Shown here: piece by piece, positions 7,843 to 16,768 of the stretch | Layout of the letters: each line of letters begins with the position of its first letter | Position numbering within the stretch: position 1 is the first letter of the stretch | Assembly (NCBI GenBank): GCA_000433015.1 | Contig: HF998010.1 | Coordinates: 36,837-100,836, forward strand | DNA length: 64,000 bases | Reading direction: 5' to 3' | Source: Firmicutes bacterium CAG:631 | Lineage (GTDB): Bacteria > Bacillota_I > Bacilli_A > RFN20 > CAG-631 | Notes under the pieces: generated by a model | Seen by the model: only the letters and a program-made list of their open reading frames with translations | Told to the model about the DNA's origin: nothing | Databases searched by the model: none | Translations under genes and position numbers: made by a program

Positions 7843-8406
7843 CTATTCTTTTATTTCAATGTGCCAAGATATATCGGTTATTCCTTTAGAACAACTATTC
7901 ATATCTTTAATATATCCAGTTCTATATGATTTAGGTAAAATCTTGATAAATATATTTAGAACTTCTTCTAATGTTTTTCCGTTATATAGATGATTTAATA
8001 ATATCTTGTTATGTACTACACTATTTCTAAATTCAGTTATTGTTTTCTTTTCTTTTAATAATAATTGCAAATCAATATCATCATAATTTGCTGCATCACC
8101 AATAGATAAATACTCCTCTAAAGCTCTTCCAAATTCGAATCTTAATAAGTTTCCTTGATTAATTGTTTTGTGTTTTTTAATAAATGATTTATATAATTCC
8201 TCAAGAAACACAATATATTTGAAAGAATTAATAAGAATTCTTTTGTCATATTTTATGTAATAAGTAACATTATTCCAGGTGTACTCGATATTTTTCTTTT
8301 TTAGGAATTCTATAATCGTAAGATATCTATATTCACCTTTTAGATTGACCCAATGAAGTATTTCTTGCTCATGTTCTTTATAATCAATAATTTTTTCTTC
8401 TAACAT
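7843..8406 (-). CDS. HEPN-domain protein (probable ribonuclease toxin-like)
   Basis: This 187-residue helical protein contains R127-N-S-V-V-H132, the RNx3H form of the Rx4-6H catalytic motif of HEPN ribonucleases, at the position expected in the last helix of the bundle (TITEFRNSVVHNKILL). The start overlaps the nucleotidyltransferase gene by 23 bases, so the two are translationally coupled. An adjacent HEPN and nucleotidyltransferase is the layout of HEPN-MNT toxin-antitoxin pairs, in which the transferase AMPylates and silences the RNase; the gene order here is transferase first. The protein also resembles Abi-type HEPN proteins of phage abortive infection. Assignment rests on motif and context only. 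Confidence 0.7.
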   Translation of the reverse strand: MLEEKIIDYKEHEQEILHWVNLKGEYRYLTIIEFLKKKNIEYTWNNVTYYIKYDKRILINSFKYIVFLEELYKSFIKKHKTINQGNLLRFEFGRALEEYLSIGDAANYDDIDLQLLLKEKKTITEFRNSVVHNKILLNHLYNGKTLEEVLNIFIKILPKSYRTGYIKDMNSCSKGITDISWHIEIKE

Positions 8407-9028
8407 AATTATTAACCTCTTCTATAAACACTTCACAAGATGATTTTTTGGATGGATCATTGTCGTTCTTTCTTTTTTCAATTACTTTTCTAGGGAGAAC
8501 ATAATTCTCAATTAAATCTTGTTTTTCAAAAGGAGATAGTTTATCAAGTTTTTTATATGCATCATTGAATTTAGGAAGTTGATTCCAAGTAAATTCATTA
8601 ATACTTGAATTACGTTTGTTATTTCTTCTAATTATTTCTTTATTTTGAGGGAATAATCGAATTATTACAAAGTCATAAGAATACTTGTCTCTAAGATTGA
8701 TTAGAGTTACTGCTGTAGTAGAATTTTCAACTCTAAAGTTTTTATTATTTTTAAAAGCTTCATTTAAGCAATTAAAGAAGTCGTTTTTTATCTTTGTAGC
8801 ATTCTTTAATCCATTTTTTAAATATTCTTCAGAATTGCTAGTTAACAGTAGTTGATAATCAATATCCCAGAAGCCTTTACTATCCTTTAAGATTGTGTTC
8901 CATTGAGCTGAACCAACTAATCTTTCTGCAAAAGCATATTTATCACTCAATTCATTATGAAGAAAGTTTAAAACCTCTTTTGCGAATTCTCTTGCTTCAC
9001 TGCTTTGCTTTTTTGTTACTCTTTCCAC
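8384..9028 (-). CDS. nucleotidyltransferase (MNT or CD-NTase-like fold)
   Basis: The 214-residue protein, starting at GTG with GGAG 10 bases upstream, has the signature of the polymerase-beta superfamily: LVGSAQWNT (G39-S40), D55-I-D57 in FWDIDYQL, and a third acidic residue D119 in SYDFVII. The GS..(W)NT motif and the third Asp after a strand (TTAVTLI) resemble CD-NTase/OAS-type enzymes as much as minimal nucleotidyltransferases, but at 214 residues it is shorter than typical cyclases (about 300). It is coupled to the HEPN gene. It could be an AMPylating antitoxin or a second-messenger synthase; sequence alone does not decide. Confidence 0.75.
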   Translation of the reverse strand: MERVTKKQSSEAREFAKEVLNFLHNELSDKYAFAERLVGSAQWNTILKDSKGFWDIDYQLLLTSNSEEYLKNGLKNATKIKNDFFNCLNEAFKNNKNFRVENSTTAVTLINLRDKYSYDFVIIRLFPQNKEIIRRNNKRNSSINEFTWNQLPKFNDAYKKLDKLSPFEKQDLIENYVLPRKVIEKRKNDNDPSKKSSCEVFIEEVNNYVRRKNY

Positions 9029-9051
9029 TAAGCATCGACTCCTTTCTTTTT

Positions 9052-9576
9052 TTATTTTAAACCTAATGTAATAGTTACTGCATCTTCTTCAGCTAATAAT
9101 TCTCTTAACTCAGATTTACTTAAATTGATATGACCAAGTTTAGTAAATGACCAACTATTATTATCATAATATAAGCATATTTGATTAGAGTTATATAAAA
9201 CAACTTCCCCTGGACCTACACTCATATTTGAATCATTACTAACGAGTGCAAATCCTAATGATCCTGTTTGTTCAAAATCACCATATTGATGTAATTCAAT
9301 AGTTAATCCATCTTTAGCATGTTTCTTTAAATCTTTTACCGATTCATTATCTAACCAGAATAAATCAACTAAAGTATTTCCTATTTTTAATGTTAATGTC
9401 ATATTTGCAGTTTCAACTACTTCTTCAGTTGTGGTTGTTGGATTATCATCTGTTGGAGTAGTAATTGTTGTACTAGGATCATCAGTAGTTGGTTGTATTG
9501 ATGAGCTATTTGATTTGTCACAGGATGTCATTGTAATAAGCATAATTGTTAGAATTATTGTTAAGAGTTTCTTCAT
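9052..9576 (-). CDS. lipoprotein with cyclophilin-like fold domain
   Basis: The N-terminus is a lipoprotein signal (MKKLLTIILTIMLITMTSC) with the lipidated cysteine at residue 19. A Thr/Ser/Asp-rich linker (about 20-55) leads to a C-terminal domain of about 115 residues that matches the bacterial cyclophilin-like family common in gut Firmicutes and Bacteroidota (MTLTLKIGNTLVDLFW, NESVKDLKKHAKDGLTI, GEVVLYNSNQICLYY). It should be anchored outside the cell membrane. It starts 3 bases after the large ATPase stop and ends 23 bases before the nucleotidyltransferase. An extracellular lipoprotein in the middle of this cassette is unexpected. Confidence 0.8.
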   Translation of the reverse strand: MKKLLTIILTIMLITMTSCDKSNSSSIQPTTDDPSTTITTPTDDNPTTTTEEVVETANMTLTLKIGNTLVDLFWLDNESVKDLKKHAKDGLTIELHQYGDFEQTGSLGFALVSNDSNMSVGPGEVVLYNSNQICLYYDNNSWSFTKLGHINLSKSELRELLAEEDAVTITLGLK

Positions 9577-9579
9577 AGG

Positions 9580-12500
9580 CTAATCTTCGCTTTCTTTCAA
9601 TTTAGCTCTGACTTTAAACTCACTTTGTTCTACAGAAAATCTGCTATTATTAAAGAAATTCTCTCCATTTTCAAACAATAATATATTACCTAATACTATT
9701 GGATTTTGAGGCTTTTCATTTACTATAGGAACAAACCATAATTCATATGAATCTTTATGTTTTTCAGCAAAATCAAATTCGTTCTTTGTTAATGTAAAAT
9801 CAATATTGTTTGCAGAACTTCCTTTAACTTCAACATAATGAATACCATTAGAATCTGAATATCTCATATCATATCCTAAGGTATCATCTCCATGCTCAAC
9901 TTTATTTGCTTTTTCAGCATTACCTGATAGCCATTCAACACTTCCGTTTTCACCAATCTTTTTATTAAGAACGTTAAACACTTTACTTTCAGCAACAAAT
10001 CCATTATAATCTTTTGTTTCTTGTGAAGAGTCACTGTGAGACTTTCCTTTTTTTCCTTTATGGCCACCACGAGTCTCCTTATTAATCGGATTAGCAACTA
10101 TATCCCCTTTCACTGTTATAGAATTATCTTCATTAGCAATCTCATCATTTAATGCGGAATAGTCTATATTTTTTTTAGGAGCAGCTGGCATTTGCTCTTC
10201 TTGATTATTTTCGGATTCTTTTTTTGTTTCAGAGGAGTTTTCAATATTTTTTAAATCTTGTAATAATTCTTCATAATCATCATCAAGCAAGTCTAGTTCA
10301 TCAAGCGAAACACCTATAAAATCCTCAATGCTATCTTTGATGTTGAAGTGAATACTGTTCACCATAGAAAGATTAAAGAAATCATAACTATGTCTTTTAC
10401 CATCAAAATCTTCATAGCATCCATTATTTTCAATAGCGTCTTTAAGTAGATATTTTAGATATTTACTCCTATATTTGTTTTTTAAGGAAATAAATTCATT
10501 CTGATAATGCAATGTTAAATCTATTGGTTCATAAGCATATTTGTTATAGTCAGCTATATCAATTTTCAATGATTCAAATATATTAATAAAAGCATCGTAA
10601 TTATCATCACTATTCAAGTTATCATAATTGATTTGAGTATTATAAACGTCAAGTTCCATCAAATCGTTAATATCTAAATTAGTTGCTTGTGAAATAGCAT
10701 CCCAAAACTCTTCTTTTGAGTCAATTATAGTACTAAATCGTTCTTTAGATAAATTAACAATAGATAAAGTTTCATCTCCATTACCCTTAAAATATTCCTC
10801 AACTTCTTTTGTTGTGTGCTTGCTTAATATAATAATAAATGCATCTTTATCCCCATCAACATCAATCATTGTTGTTATTACTTCTGATACAGCATTGATA
10901 AATGGTGTTTGTTCTTTCAATTGATCTATACTTTGCAAAAATTCTGGTATTTTAATATAAGCAATTTTATCATTAATTGAATAGATTACTTCATAATCTT
11001 TTAATATACCTTTCTTTTCCTCTCCACCAATGTAATATACAGTTGATGCTTGAGAGACCAAACATAATTTGCTCTTTTTTAAAACATTAAGTTCTCTATT
11101 TTTATAATCAAAGTCTATTCGTTTTGCATAAATGTATGGCAATATCTTTTGATATTCTTTCTGATAAGTCGAATTCAAGGCATGTTCAATAACATCTTTT
11201 ACTTCAACATTGCCAATTTTCAATATAGATTGAACACCAAACATTTTTTCAACTTTTGAATCGCCAACTCTTCTATTAAGAGCCAATTTAGGGAATGAAT
11301 CTAAAATATCGTCACTATAAACCTTTTTGCCAACATAATAGACTTCTTTTAATGGCAAATATTGATATTTTTTATTAACTTCAGCTAGAACTTTTCCTTC
11401 TTTTTTAAATTCTTCATACTTTTTGTTATCAGTTATTAGTTTATTTAATCTATCATCTTTAAAGTATAGATTTAACTGAGTATAAATCTTTTTTCCCAAT
11501 GTATAGTCTTTATCTAATTCTGGTAAATTTAGCATTATTTCATATATTTTTTCTTTTGATAAATATTCAATATCATCTGCAACATTCAATTTTTCCAATA
11601 ATGCTTCGATATCCTTTTTACAGTTTCTATTAAATAAAGAATTTAGAGACTCGTAGTTGACATTAAGCACCTCAACAATTGGAGATAGTTTATGCTGTGC
11701 TAAAGTACAATTATATGAATTAACTTTTTTATTAGATAACGTTGGAAGCCACTCATATTCCATAAATACTTTATTAAGCCATGATTTCATTTGTGACTTT
11801 CTAACAAATCTAGCCTCTTTTTTGTTAGGAGGCCATCCTCTCATATATGCATCATCACTAATTTCAATGTCACTAATAATATGAGAATAAAGATCTTTAT
11901 CATTTAAAATCCAGTATAAAATATCGTTAAAATCAGATTTTTCTAAAATAGACTCTATGTCCTTTATTGCATCTACTTTTATAATTCTTCCATATTGACT
12001 AAAAAATGTTGAATGTGTCATAGATCCATCTCTATCTGTATGCAAAGTAGAAAAGAACTTCGCGTTATAATTGATGTAATCAGATATTTGTTCATTAGAT
12101 AGCTCAATTAATTCTATTATAGGATATTCTTTTACCCCCAGCTGTTTAAGGAAGATTTTAACAAGCTCAGGAGATTCATTTTCTAATCCTAATTCATTTG
12201 GTTTAGATATAAAAGTTGAGTTAGTAGTATTGTTTATAATTCTTTCCCCAATAATATTATTGTATTCACTGCCAAAATAGCACTTGCTACAACCAATAAT
12301 ATTACCTTTCCTTGATATAGCTTTAACATCTATATTAGTTAACGAAGAAACAAATTTTTGATCATTATTTTTCCACGTTGTAAATAGCCAATTCAATAGA
12401 CTTGTTATCTTATCTTTTTCTTCTTTGCACTGACTAATTAACTCTCTTAGAACCCTATCAAAAGAATACTCATCACAATTAAAATATTCTAATTTATCAG

Positions 12501-14124
12501 CCATTTGTCGTGCGTTACATTTCCAATAACTACGTAAACTGTTTTCCAACGTTTTATTGATAAATCTTAATTTACTCCATGAAGGCAAAGAAAAAATATT
12601 TTCTGGATTATTAAAAACTTTTATAGAATTATCGGTTATACGATTTCCATCATTGTCTGATAAAATATTAGGAGCAACCTGAGAGTTACGATATTGTTCA
12701 CAATACAATTCAATCAACTTAGTATTACTTTGATTTTGAACATACTCATCAGCATCCAAATTTATAAGATTAGTAATCTCTTCATCAGAATAGAAATTAA
12801 TGCGGTTATCTATTACCATAAAATTTCTAATTCTATTATCGTCGCAATGTTTTAACAAATTAGAAAATGTATTAGGATTTAAAACACTGCAAAAATCTTT
12901 ATCCGAATATTTAGGGTCATCATTAATAGATATATACATTCCATTAATAGTCGGAAAAACTTTATATTTTTTTACTTTTTCTTTTAATAAATTAGAAAAA
13001 TCATATTCCTTATCTAAAAAATATAAATCTGTCGCAGGGATTAAAAACTTTAAAGCTTCATAATCACATGACTCTTTACTATCTGCAATAATAGTTCCTT
13101 TTTCAATTATAAAATCAACTAAATATTCAATTAAAATTCGATTGTTATCATTATCCTTTATAAGACTATTTCTTTCGCTTGTTAGGTCAAATGTTCCATG
13201 AATCAAAAATGGAAAAGGCATAGGGATTTCAGTTTTAAAGAAAGAATATAAAACACCATTTTTCCTGATATTTTCTCTAATAGCAGGATCGGTATTATAA
13301 GCAATAACAAGTTCATATTTCTTATCTTCACCGTTAGGTTGTTTTATTGTCCCATTCTTTTCCCAAATTTTCCATTCAGTACATTGGTTTTCTTCTTGAA
13401 TTAAGAATGTATCGTTCTCTTTTATAGCTTCTATATTTCTCGTAATCGCATCAGACTCAATTACGATATTCCTAACATGTTTTAAAAATAACAATTCCTC
13501 AAATTGAAGTTCTTTTAATTGAGTTTGAATACTGCTGACATATTTTTCTTCACAGCATAAAACAATCGCCGTTGAATACTTATCATCTAAGAATTCACTA
13601 ATCTTGGATTCATCCATCAAACTAGCAGAACATAATACAGCAATTCTATCTATTTTATCTAATTCTTCAATATATGATTTATCAGAATATTCTTTATAAT
13701 AGTCATACTTTTCTTTAGCTTTTGCTTCTGAAAAATTGACGCAAAACTCTTTAGTACAGATAGTTACATCATTTGCCCAGTTCAAAACAGATCTAAAACC
13801 TAAACCTTTACAGCCAATTGTATCACTATATTTTGAACTTGCATTTGAATGCATCAATGAAGCAATTCCTCTAGCATCAAATGGCTTTCCAGTATTTTGA
13901 ATTATTAGAGTATTACCGATTAACTTAATTTTAACATCAATATCATTACATTCAGCTGTAAAGCAATCATCAGCATTTTGCAATAACTCATATAACTGGC
14001 GGCCTTTATAGTCGTTTTTTGTTTCATTTTCTTTTTTATAATCTGATATGATTTCAAGAACATTTTCAAGGTATTTATTATTTACTTTGTCTATTTCTTT
14101 TTTTATTAGTTCAATTTTTGACAT
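9580..14124 (-). CDS. giant Hsp90/sacsin-like ATPase with C-terminal DUF3883 nuclease-like domain
   Basis: The 1514-residue protein starts with a GHKL (Hsp90/histidine-kinase-type) ATP-binding domain. E46 and N50 lie in YELLQNADD, the second motif is IQNTGKPF (75-82), and a glycine-rich lid GCKGLGF lies at 104-110. This arrangement matches sacsin-type repeats and bacterial NOV-like proteins. A long helical/beta middle of over 1100 residues has no motif I can name. Residues about 1375-1500 match DUF3883, a restriction-endonuclease-like fold, with D1419 (GYDMRY) and E1432-V-K1434 as candidate catalytic residues. Such ATPase plus DUF3883 proteins occur in defence islands. It starts 19 bases after the DUF2971 gene with a GGAGG ribosome site. 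Confidence 0.8.
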   Translation of the reverse strand: MSKIELIKKEIDKVNNKYLENVLEIISDYKKENETKNDYKGRQLYELLQNADDCFTAECNDIDVKIKLIGNTLIIQNTGKPFDARGIASLMHSNASSKYSDTIGCKGLGFRSVLNWANDVTICTKEFCVNFSEAKAKEKYDYYKEYSDKSYIEELDKIDRIAVLCSASLMDESKISEFLDDKYSTAIVLCCEEKYVSSIQTQLKELQFEELLFLKHVRNIVIESDAITRNIEAIKENDTFLIQEENQCTEWKIWEKNGTIKQPNGEDKKYELVIAYNTDPAIRENIRKNGVLYSFFKTEIPMPFPFLIHGTFDLTSERNSLIKDNDNNRILIEYLVDFIIEKGTIIADSKESCDYEALKFLIPATDLYFLDKEYDFSNLLKEKVKKYKVFPTINGMYISINDDPKYSDKDFCSVLNPNTFSNLLKHCDDNRIRNFMVIDNRINFYSDEEITNLINLDADEYVQNQSNTKLIELYCEQYRNSQVAPNILSDNDGNRITDNSIKVFNNPENIFSLPSWSKLRFINKTLENSLRSYWKCNARQMADKLEYFNCDEYSFDRVLRELISQCKEEKDKITSLLNWLFTTWKNNDQKFVSSLTNIDVKAISRKGNIIGCSKCYFGSEYNNIIGERIINNTTNSTFISKPNELGLENESPELVKIFLKQLGVKEYPIIELIELSNEQISDYINYNAKFFSTLHTDRDGSMTHSTFFSQYGRIIKVDAIKDIESILEKSDFNDILYWILNDKDLYSHIISDIEISDDAYMRGWPPNKKEARFVRKSQMKSWLNKVFMEYEWLPTLSNKKVNSYNCTLAQHKLSPIVEVLNVNYESLNSLFNRNCKKDIEALLEKLNVADDIEYLSKEKIYEIMLNLPELDKDYTLGKKIYTQLNLYFKDDRLNKLITDNKKYEEFKKEGKVLAEVNKKYQYLPLKEVYYVGKKVYSDDILDSFPKLALNRRVGDSKVEKMFGVQSILKIGNVEVKDVIEHALNSTYQKEYQKILPYIYAKRIDFDYKNRELNVLKKSKLCLVSQASTVYYIGGEEKKGILKDYEVIYSINDKIAYIKIPEFLQSIDQLKEQTPFINAVSEVITTMIDVDGDKDAFIIILSKHTTKEVEEYFKGNGDETLSIVNLSKERFSTIIDSKEEFWDAISQATNLDINDLMELDVYNTQINYDNLNSDDNYDAFINIFESLKIDIADYNKYAYEPIDLTLHYQNEFISLKNKYRSKYLKYLLKDAIENNGCYEDFDGKRHSYDFFNLSMVNSIHFNIKDSIEDFIGVSLDELDLLDDDYEELLQDLKNIENSSETKKESENNQEEQMPAAPKKNIDYSALNDEIANEDNSITVKGDIVANPINKETRGGHKGKKGKSHSDSSQETKDYNGFVAESKVFNVLNKKIGENGSVEWLSGNAEKANKVEHGDDTLGYDMRYSDSNGIHYVEVKGSSANNIDFTLTKNEFDFAEKHKDSYELWFVPIVNEKPQNPIVLGNILLFENGENFFNNSRFSVEQSEFKVRAKLKESED

Positions 14125-14143
14125 TTAACAAAACCTCCTTGAA

Positions 14144-15085
14144 TCATTCTTCTATAACGCTAAATAAATCATCGCTAGTTTTTAATTCTAATATCATTAC
14201 ATTTTTATTATTTGCGAGAGTAATTAAATTTTTATATTCTTCTGATGTTTTATCTACCTTACAACCTATATATATCTTTGAAATATTGGTAGGCATTTTA
14301 TATAAACTCAATTCTTCTAACGTAGATACACCTTCGCTATTTGGAGACAAGACACATCTAACCTCTTCTTCATATTTCCAATCTAATGATTTAACAATAA
14401 ATGGTTTAGATATGCATCTTATTAGTCCTTTATCATTAACATCAACTTCTTCATTTGATAGCATATATCCTAGTACTCTTCTTGTAGTATCTTCCAAATC
14501 AAATTTGCATCTTTTCTTAGAATACTTAACATCCAGGAAATCATTTTCAGGTCTATCAAATTCGATGCAAATTCCTTTATGCTTATCCCCATAATGCGAC
14601 CACATTAAAATAGAATCGTATCTTTTACTAAAGCATGATATTAAGGCGTTATTTCGAGCATCTTTTACTTTTCGAATAATTTCATTAGTAAACTTTTCTT
14701 TTAATTCTTCAAAAGAATTTTCACCTTTTTGAGCAGCATATCTAACCACAAATTTAGTTAAAGCCTGAGCTCCGGGAATAGAATCATAGTACTTATTCCT
14801 TTTTGAGACCTTCAAATATAGATTAATACCAAATCTAGCCCACTTCATTATTAGCTTTGTTAAAAAGCCAACTTTAATATTCTTATTATTTAACAATTTC
14901 AAAAATTCTTGAATTAAATAGTATTCAACTACTATAGAAATTGATTTTTCAATATCGCCATCATCAAAATCTATAACACTATCAAAAGGGTCATTATAGT
15001 TTTGTGGATTATTAAGTGCAACAGCATTACTTTCTAATATCTTGATTGCACTTTCTAATGATGTATACTTGTATATTTTTTCCAC
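14144..15085 (-). CDS. DUF2971 family protein, first gene of the seven-gene operon
   Basis: The 313-residue protein shows the DUF2971 pattern: an N-terminal KYTSLESAIKILESN and NPQNYNDPFD (residues 7-35), a central CFSKRYDSILMWSHYGDKH (about 152-170), IEFDRP, then DWKYEEEVRCV. DUF2971 proteins are widespread single-domain proteins of unknown biochemistry, often found in accessory and defence regions. The start is GTG at 15085 with GGAG 9 bases upstream; a promoter-like sequence lies just upstream. It is followed 19 bases later by the giant ATPase gene and is probably co-expressed with it. Confidence 0.8.
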   Translation of the reverse strand: MEKIYKYTSLESAIKILESNAVALNNPQNYNDPFDSVIDFDDGDIEKSISIVVEYYLIQEFLKLLNNKNIKVGFLTKLIMKWARFGINLYLKVSKRNKYYDSIPGAQALTKFVVRYAAQKGENSFEELKEKFTNEIIRKVKDARNNALISCFSKRYDSILMWSHYGDKHKGICIEFDRPENDFLDVKYSKKRCKFDLEDTTRRVLGYMLSNEEVDVNDKGLIRCISKPFIVKSLDWKYEEEVRCVLSPNSEGVSTLEELSLYKMPTNISKIYIGCKVDKTSEEYKNLITLANNKNVMILELKTSDDLFSVIEE

Positions 15086-15117
15086 ACTAAATGACTCCTT
15101 TCTTTTATTTTGGAATT

Positions 15118-15146
15118 ATTTTAATCATTTCTCTAAAAATTAACAA
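15118..15146 (-). promoter_or_regulatory. candidate promoter of the seven-gene operon
   Basis: On the minus strand, TTGTTA (15146-15141) and TAAAAT (15123-15118) are separated by exactly 17 bases, about 33 bases upstream of the DUF2971 start. This would make the seven genes a unit separate from the operon upstream. Confidence 0.5.
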
Positions 15147-15173
15147 AAAAAGAAATTAAAAACGTTACACATA

Positions 15174-15425
15174 TTATATCACAATTCCATTATAACTTCT
15201 TCTATTTAGAAGAAAAAACTTACTATAATTTTGTTTTAAGGCTGTATCAGTAATTTCCCAAAACATAAATGAATTGATTGGGTAATTACGAAGAATACTA
15301 TCGAATAAGGTCTCAATTTGTTCTGGTCTCCATACAAATTTTCTTTGAATTGCAGGAAGAACGTAATTATTTGAAGCTATCTTATTCATAGCTTCTCTAA
15401 CAGTTATCGAATTATATTTGCCCAT
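15174..15425 (-). pseudogene. truncated DUF262 (GmrS-like) gene
   Basis: The first 60 or so residues match the N-terminus of DUF262 proteins (LPAIQRKFVWRPEQIETLF, then SILRNYPINSFMFWEI), the ParB/Srx-like NTPase domain of GmrSD-type modification-dependent restriction enzymes. The frame stops after 83 residues, where intact members run past 500, and the last dozen residues look unrelated. It starts 5 bases after the SAP-protein stop. I read it as the stump of a lost restriction gene. A functional mini-protein is possible but less likely. Confidence 0.7.
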
Positions 15426-15430
15426 ACTCT

Positions 15431-16753
15431 TTAGAACCCATATAAATCCTTTCTAATCTTAGCTAAGTTTTCAGTTAACGCTCCAATAATTTTTTTCTTA
15501 GTTTCCTTATCAAATTTATCGTTGATAATTAGCTCAACTATCTGCTTAAAAAGATTAGCAGGACAAGCATTAAATGGGAGTTTGTATTCAGTAACTTTGT
15601 TGATTAGATCTTCATCTATATATGGTGCTAATTTTTTAATTTCTTCAGTAACATCGTCACTAATTTCGATTTTCCAAAAGTGCCAATTTTCCTTAGGAAC
15701 TTTAACTTCTTTAAATTCCTTCCAGTTAGTATTATTTAATTGTGCGCCACTCAATTCAATTATCAAGACTCTCAAAAAATACTCAGACGCCTTTTTAAAT
15801 TTATTGTTTCTCAAATAATATTTTCCTATCCAATGAAGATGTGAAGTCCCTAAATAAAAATCATCATGTCTCCATTCTGCCTTATGATATTGGAAGTTTA
15901 TATCATCAAGAGATTTTGTCTCTCTCAACTTTAAAAATTCACTGTAGTTGATATTGCTATCATGCAACTCGAAACAATACTCAATTTCAAATTTATGCTC
16001 TTTTTTAAATTCGTCTACCTTTTCAGATAATTCATATATGTCGTAACCAAAATAACTCTTTAATTGATCAAAGGATAACAATTGACTAAGTTGTTCAATA
16101 AGAGCATCTTTTTTACCTTTAATTTGCAAATTGAACGCTTTTGAAACTTCTTTTAATTCAGAGACTTTTAATCTATTCAAATATAATAAAGGGTCGTTTC
16201 CTTTTTTATAAAACCCTTTAGAAAATAGTTCTTCATGAAGTTTTCTAACCTCATTTATATTATTTACACCAGCACGCGTAAATTCGAACCAAACATAATT
16301 TAGTTTATCTCTATTTTCAGGAGCTTCTATAACTGGATATTTATTAAAAAACAACAAATAAGCGTATGTTTCATCATATGCTGCATCGAAAGGATTATTT
16401 TCGCTTACTTCTGTTGTAATGGTTACCTTAATTGTTCCATTTTCGGTTTCGTGTTCTGTTTCGACAACACGAATTTTTTCTTGTTTATCTTTTTCGATAA
16501 AATCTTTATTTGCATCCTTATCAAAATCAATAAGTTCACCGCATTTAGGGCAAAAACCATCAAGAAGTTTTGTTCCACATTTTCGGCAAAACATGCTTTT
16601 TTCTTCAACTGTTATTTCTTTAGCTGAAGCAGCGAACTCTTGCGTACTTAAACTGTGTGCGGTCGAAGTATTTTCTGCCTGTGTTTCACCTACTTCTTTC
16701 GTTAATATCGCTTCTTTTTTCTTTTTTCTTTTAAAAAAATCAAAAATACTCAT
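15431..16753 (-). CDS. zinc-ribbon and SAP-domain protein
   Basis: The 440-residue protein has a basic N-terminus (FKRKKKK), a low-complexity stretch, and a zinc ribbon with cysteines 56, 59, 68 and 71 (CRKCGTKLLDGFCPKCG). A SAP-like helix-extension-helix motif follows at about residues 192-226 (LNRLKVSELKEVSKAFNLQ), usually a DNA-binding element. The C-terminal part is helical. No enzyme motif is visible. The gene lies 15 bases after the tail-anchored protein gene with a strong ribosome site (AAAAAGGGGG). It may bring the operon's products to nucleic acid, which is inference. Confidence 0.7.
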   Translation of the reverse strand: MSIFDFFKRKKKKEAILTKEVGETQAENTSTAHSLSTQEFAASAKEITVEEKSMFCRKCGTKLLDGFCPKCGELIDFDKDANKDFIEKDKQEKIRVVETEHETENGTIKVTITTEVSENNPFDAAYDETYAYLLFFNKYPVIEAPENRDKLNYVWFEFTRAGVNNINEVRKLHEELFSKGFYKKGNDPLLYLNRLKVSELKEVSKAFNLQIKGKKDALIEQLSQLLSFDQLKSYFGYDIYELSEKVDEFKKEHKFEIEYCFELHDSNINYSEFLKLRETKSLDDINFQYHKAEWRHDDFYLGTSHLHWIGKYYLRNNKFKKASEYFLRVLIIELSGAQLNNTNWKEFKEVKVPKENWHFWKIEISDDVTEEIKKLAPYIDEDLINKVTEYKLPFNACPANLFKQIVELIINDKFDKETKKKIIGALTENLAKIRKDLYGF

Positions 16754-16768
16754 AATTACCCCCTTTTT

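Noticed and set aside
11657-13063. Plus-strand ORFs inside the giant ATPase gene
   Set aside because: Antisense shadows without ribosome sites or recognisable motifs.
14118-14594. Plus-strand ORF of 158 codons
   Set aside because: Lies opposite the DUF2971 gene, which has clear family motifs; Ser/Leu/Phe-rich shadow composition and no ribosome site.
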